DNA of 64,000 nucleotides. Origin: Mangrovicoccus sp. HB161399 (GTDB lineage: Bacteria > Pseudomonadota > Alphaproteobacteria > Rhodobacterales > Rhodobacteraceae). The position numbers and the translations under genes were made by a program. The notes beneath the pieces are model-generated. The model made no database searches, was not told the origin of the DNA, and was given only the letters and a program-made list of their open reading frames with translations. Shown here piece after piece: positions 60,930-64,000 of this stretch; within the stretch, counting starts at the first letter, position 1, and each line of letters starts with the position of its first letter. The stretch lies in NCBI RefSeq assembly GCF_013184745.1, contig NZ_JAATVU010000031.1, positions 1 through 64,000 of the forward strand, read 5' to 3'.

Positions 60930-61823
60930 TCAGGCGCTCCTTTTCGCGAGTTCGGGCTTGGGCGCGTAGGTGTCGGCGGAATAGTCGATCCGCTCCTGCA
61001 TCGCGGCCTTCATGATCTGGCTCGACAGCGCGGTCAGCGGCAGCTCGATGCCATGGTCCCGGGCGACGAGGACCGAGTTGAACAGGTCCTTGTCGAACAT
61101 GCGGAACAGGTCCTCGGTCCCGGCCAGCGGGTGGTTGTGCAGCAGGCGGTCATAGTTGCCCCACATCTGCGCGACCCAGCTGTCGGCGGTGGTGTCGGTG
61201 GCGAATTTCGCCAGGGTCTGCTCGTCGAGACCCAGCGAGCGGGCCAGCCGCATCGACTCGATCGCCGCCATCCAGTTGCCGAAGGTCATCATCTGGATCG
61301 ACAGCTTCGCGCCTGCGCCCGCGCCGCGCGGCCCCATGTGCTGGGTGATGCGGGAAATCGCGCCGAAATAGTCCTGGTTCGCCTCGATATCCGCCGGGTC
61401 GCCGCCGCACATGATGGCGAGGTCGCCTTCGCGCGCCCGGAGGTCGCCGCCCGAAACCTGCGCGTCGACCAGCTTCAGCCCGCGCTTGTCGGTTTCCTCG
61501 CCGAGCGCCAGGATGGTCTCCGGCAGCACGGTCGAATGGACGATCAGCGTCGTGCCCGGACGGCAGACATCCAGCAGCCCGCCCTCGGAACGGAAGAGGC
61601 CGTTCAGCTGCTTGTCGTTGACGACCGCCACGCCGATCCGGGTGCATTCCGCCGCGAGCTGCTCGTTGCTTTCGGCAAAGCGCGCGCCTGCCGCGAGGCA
61701 TTCCGCCGCCTGGTCCTTGCGCAGGTCACGCACCAGGACGTCCAGCCCCTCGCGCAGCATCGACAGCACCATCGGCGTGCCGATATTCCCGACGCCCACA
61801 TAGCCTATGGTCGTGCCACTCAT
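60930..61823 (-). CDS. 3-hydroxyisobutyrate dehydrogenase-family oxidoreductase
   Basis: A 297-residue beta-hydroxyacid dehydrogenase. The Rossmann motif is YVGVGNIGTPMVLSMLREG. The substrate-binding DAQVSGGDLRAREGDLAIM (usual DAPVSGG) and the catalytic Lys in AGAKLSIQMM are in place. Tartronate-semialdehyde reductase (GlxR) belongs to the same family. I start it at MSGTTIG, close to AAGTGGAGGAAAC. It lies between the TPP enzyme and GlcG genes. Confidence 0.9.
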   Translation of the reverse strand: MSGTTIGYVGVGNIGTPMVLSMLREGLDVLVRDLRKDQAAECLAAGARFAESNEQLAAECTRIGVAVVNDKQLNGLFRSEGGLLDVCRPGTTLIVHSTVLPETILALGEETDKRGLKLVDAQVSGGDLRAREGDLAIMCGGDPADIEANQDYFGAISRITQHMGPRGAGAGAKLSIQMMTFGNWMAAIESMRLARSLGLDEQTLAKFATDTTADSWVAQMWGNYDRLLHNHPLAGTEDLFRMFDKDLFNSVLVARDHGIELPLTALSSQIMKAAMQERIDYSADTYAPKPELAKRSA

Positions 61824-61885
61824 TGATGTTTCCTCCACTTGATGCGGGACCTCTCCGGCCCGACTTTTTCCTGATGGGATGCGCG

Positions 61886-63790
61886 TCAGAGCGACTGGCG
61901 CATCCAGCGGCCCTGGACGTCTTCCACCCAGTTGCCGACATTCCACGATCCCCAGCTGCCCATGCCGCCGCGGGGGTCCTCGCCCGAATAGACCGGGACA
62001 TGCAGGACCGAGAGCCCGTCATGGGCATGGCCTTCCTCCAGGGCGGCCTTCAGGTCCTCCGCCGTTCCCGCCACGCGGCGGGCGAAGACGCCGGCGACCG
62101 ATCCGGCCATGGCGGCGTAATCCACCGGCACCCCGTCATTGGTGCGGAAATCGGTGCCGTACTGCGCCATCTGCAGGCTGCTGATCGCCGCCATCCGGCG
62201 GTTGTCGAAAATCACCACCATGCCCTTCAGCCGGTGCTCGACCGCATCGATCAGCACCTGCGGGTTCATCATGAAGGACCCGTCGCCGGTGAAGGCGATG
62301 ACGTATTCGGGGCTGTCCGCCAGCGCCGAGGCGAGGATGCCCGAGGAGGCGAAGCCCATGTAGCTGGCCCCGGTCTCTGTATAGGTCTGGCCGGAGCGCT
62401 CGTCGGCGACGATCTGGAAGCCGTTGGCCTGCACGTCGCCGGCGTCGAAATATTTCACCGCGCCGCTTTCCCGGGCAAAGGCGTCGACGATGCCGATGGC
62501 TGCGGGCTGGGCCAGAACCTCGGTGCCCCAGACCGTGTCGCGGACCGGCGGCAGGGTCAGCCGCTCGGCACGGAAACCGGCCCAATCCCGCTTTTTCTCC
62601 GCACAGGCGGCCAGCCACGCGGCCTTGCCGGGCGCTGCCTCGCAGGCCCCGAGCGCCGCGGTCAGGCGCTTCGCCACCGCGCCGAGATCGCCCAGCAGCG
62701 ACAGGGTGCGGTTGTAATGCAGCGCGTCGGCCCAGTCGGCATTGAGGTTCACGACGTTCTTCACGTTCGGATAGCCGGTGCCCGAGCAATCGGCCTGGCA
62801 CACCGCGCGGGAGCCCGCGACGATCAGCAGATCCGCCTTTTCCATCGCGAAATTGCCGCTGAGCGATCCCTTGGAACCGCCGACATGCATGTTCTGCGGA
62901 TCGGCATCGGCCATCACCCCCGTGGATCCCGGCGACAGCACCACCGCCGCGCCTGCCGCGCGGGCCAGCGCCCGGATCTCGGAGTCGAAGCCGCGCGTGC
63001 CGCCCCCGGCCTTCATCACCACGCGCTCCGCCCCTGCAATCAGCCTGGCGGCCGCCTCGATGCTGTCGTTGGTCTCGGGCGACAGCGGTTCGGCCGAGGG
63101 CCGTTCGGGCAGCGCGTCGAGATTGAACGCGGCACGGGCCGGCTGGGTGTTGATCGGCAGGTGCAGGTAGAAGGGACCCGCCTTGACCGGATCATGCACC
63201 CGGCGCGAGCCCCGGCGCATCGCCTCGCGCAGCGCCTCGGGCGTGTGCAGCATGTAGCTCTGCCCCATCAGCGCGCTCATCCTTGCATAGAGTTCCTGCT
63301 CGGGCTTCGGGATCTGCTGCATGTTGTAGCCTTCGCCGAAGGTCGTCTCGTCGCCGTAGATGTGCCAGACGCCCACCCCGTTCGACGCCGCCGCCAGAGA
63401 GCCCGCCATCGCCTGGAGCGCGCCCGGTCCGATCGAGGTGATCAGCGCGGGCGTCTCGCCGTACTGCCAGGCCAGCGCCGTGGCGGTGTGGGCCATCTCG
63501 ACCTCGTTGCGGAAGTTGAAGGTGCGCGTCACCCCGGCCCCGTCGTAGATCCGCAGGATTTCGCCAAGATCGGTGGAGCCGTGGCCGAAGATCGCCAGGT
63601 ATTTCCGCGTGCCCTGCTTCAGCAGCGCCAGCACCAGCGCCTCGGAGAGGGTCAGTTCCAGCATTTCCGGCAGCAGCCCGAGAGCGCGGGCCTCGGCCAG
63701 GCCGCCGGCCTCGGCAATTGCGCGGGCGCGGGCGGCAATGCCCCTGGTGCCCTGCTGGCGCACGGGCGCCGTGGTGTCTTGAACATTCAT
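61886..63790 (-). CDS. TPP-dependent enzyme, acetolactate synthase/IolD-like
   Basis: A 634-residue TPP enzyme with three domains. The N-terminal Pyr domain carries a catalytic Glu in FRNEVEMAHTATALA, aligned with RHEQGAAHMA of acetolactate synthase. Glyoxylate carboligase lacks this Glu, so a plain Gcl is unlikely. The C-terminal TPP motif is AFTGDGSFMMNPQVL (GDG...N). Length is closest to IolD and related ring-opening or carboligating enzymes. The start overlaps the IclR stop (ATGA), so the regulator and enzyme are co-translated. The dehydrogenase gene follows 62 bp later. The reaction is unknown. Confidence 0.88.
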   Translation of the reverse strand: MNVQDTTAPVRQQGTRGIAARARAIAEAGGLAEARALGLLPEMLELTLSEALVLALLKQGTRKYLAIFGHGSTDLGEILRIYDGAGVTRTFNFRNEVEMAHTATALAWQYGETPALITSIGPGALQAMAGSLAAASNGVGVWHIYGDETTFGEGYNMQQIPKPEQELYARMSALMGQSYMLHTPEALREAMRRGSRRVHDPVKAGPFYLHLPINTQPARAAFNLDALPERPSAEPLSPETNDSIEAAARLIAGAERVVMKAGGGTRGFDSEIRALARAAGAAVVLSPGSTGVMADADPQNMHVGGSKGSLSGNFAMEKADLLIVAGSRAVCQADCSGTGYPNVKNVVNLNADWADALHYNRTLSLLGDLGAVAKRLTAALGACEAAPGKAAWLAACAEKKRDWAGFRAERLTLPPVRDTVWGTEVLAQPAAIGIVDAFARESGAVKYFDAGDVQANGFQIVADERSGQTYTETGASYMGFASSGILASALADSPEYVIAFTGDGSFMMNPQVLIDAVEHRLKGMVVIFDNRRMAAISSLQMAQYGTDFRTNDGVPVDYAAMAGSVAGVFARRVAGTAEDLKAALEEGHAHDGLSVLHVPVYSGEDPRGGMGSWGSWNVGNWVEDVQGRWMRQSL

Positions 63791-64000
63791 GAGCTGGATA
63801 CCTCGGACATGTCGAGAGAGGTCAGGGAAAGCTTGCGCCCCGCCGCCATCACCTCGCGCCGGACAAGGCCGAGATGCGCGTCCGTCGCGCGGTTGATCGG
63901 GGTCGAGACGCTGAGCGAGGCAATGACCCGGCCGGCGGGATCGCGCACGGCCGCGCCGGTGCAGACGACGTAGAGCTGGAATTCCTCGCGGTCCTCGGAG
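63787..64000 (-). CDS. IclR-family regulator, C-terminal part (cut by window edge)
   Basis: Only the last 71 codons are in the window, and the 5' end lies beyond base 64000. They read as the end of an IclR effector domain: CTGAAVRDPAGRVIASLSVS, then the terminal helix REVMAAGRKLS. The stop overlaps the start of the TPP-enzyme gene, so it is the first known gene of the ten-gene leftward operon and probably its regulator. The helix-turn-helix is not visible. Confidence 0.8.
   Translation of the reverse strand, partial: SEDREEFQLYVVCTGAAVRDPAGRVIASLSVSTPINRATDAHLGLVRREVMAAGRKLSLTSLDMSEVSSS

Noticed and set aside
61886-63790. Calling the TPP enzyme glyoxylate carboligase because of its neighbours.
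   Set aside because: The catalytic Glu (FRNEVEMAH) is present, whereas glyoxylate carboligase has Val there, and the length is closer to IolD.
1-64000. tRNA, rRNA, insertion sequences or phage genes.
   Set aside because: No cloverleaf, rRNA-like stretch, transposase, integrase or terminal repeat was recognised on reading both strands.

Overview
The window is very GC-rich, densely packed and alphaproteobacterial in character, most like the Rhodobacterales. That placement is an inference from base composition, from rhizobial/rhodobacterial-type inositol genes and from the many short ABC and TRAP operons; no rRNA or tRNA is present to confirm it. I count 54 protein genes I can support (one cut by the right edge) plus one frameshifted pseudogene. 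Almost all serve uptake and oxidation of polyols, inositols and sugar acids.

Layout. 0.3-4.2 kb: a divergent epimerase/LysR pair, a frameshifted AhpD-like pseudogene and 1.3 kb without a recognisable gene. 4.3-13.6 kb: a regulator that joins a winged helix to a complete solute-binding-protein domain, then a CUT1-type ABC importer with two different ATPases, an IolI-like isomerase and a Gfo/Idh/MocA dehydrogenase. 13.9-18.5 kb: GntR regulator, 3-hydroxyacyl-CoA-dehydrogenase-like enzyme, AtoE-like transporter and fumarylacetoacetase. 18.7-25.7 kb: an RbsB-type importer, a second dehydrogenase/IolI-like pair, a sterol-desaturase-type hydroxylase and a divergent PanB homologue. 25.7-30.5 kb: a LacI regulator, then a desaturase, Rieske ferredoxin, ferredoxin reductase and PurU, arranged like rhizopine mocDEF with a formyl-THF outlet. 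30.7-35.8 kb: a PhyH-type dioxygenase, a second RbsB-type importer and an RpiR regulator. 35.9-46.1 kb: the inositol core, with iolD-iolE-SDR-oxidoreductase leftward and iolG-ALDH-HpcH aldolase-hydroxyacid dehydrogenase-oxidoreductase rightward. 46.2-53.3 kb: a third RbsB-type importer with two permeases, an IolG-like dehydrogenase and a TIM-barrel enzyme, opposite a LacI regulator. 53.3-64 kb: a leftward ten-gene operon with an IclR regulator, a TPP enzyme, a 3-HIBADH-like dehydrogenase, GlcG, a TIM-barrel enzyme, a TRAP transporter, an aldehyde dehydrogenase and an IlvD/Edd dehydratase.

How it may work together. iolG, iolE and iolD carry out the first steps of inositol breakdown; iolB, iolC, iolJ and iolA are not here. 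The mocDEF-like genes, PurU, the PhyH enzyme and the extra dehydrogenases suggest that O-methylated or aminated inositols (rhizopine- or pinitol-like) are demethylated and then fed into the iol route. A shared inverted repeat, TGCAAY-N4-RTTGCA, recurs in front of the fusion regulator, three ABC importers, the phyH operon, rpiR and iolG/iolD. This ties most of the window into one putative regulon. The two most unusual items are the winged-helix/solute-binding-protein fusion and the PanB homologue that has lost most of its known active-site residues.
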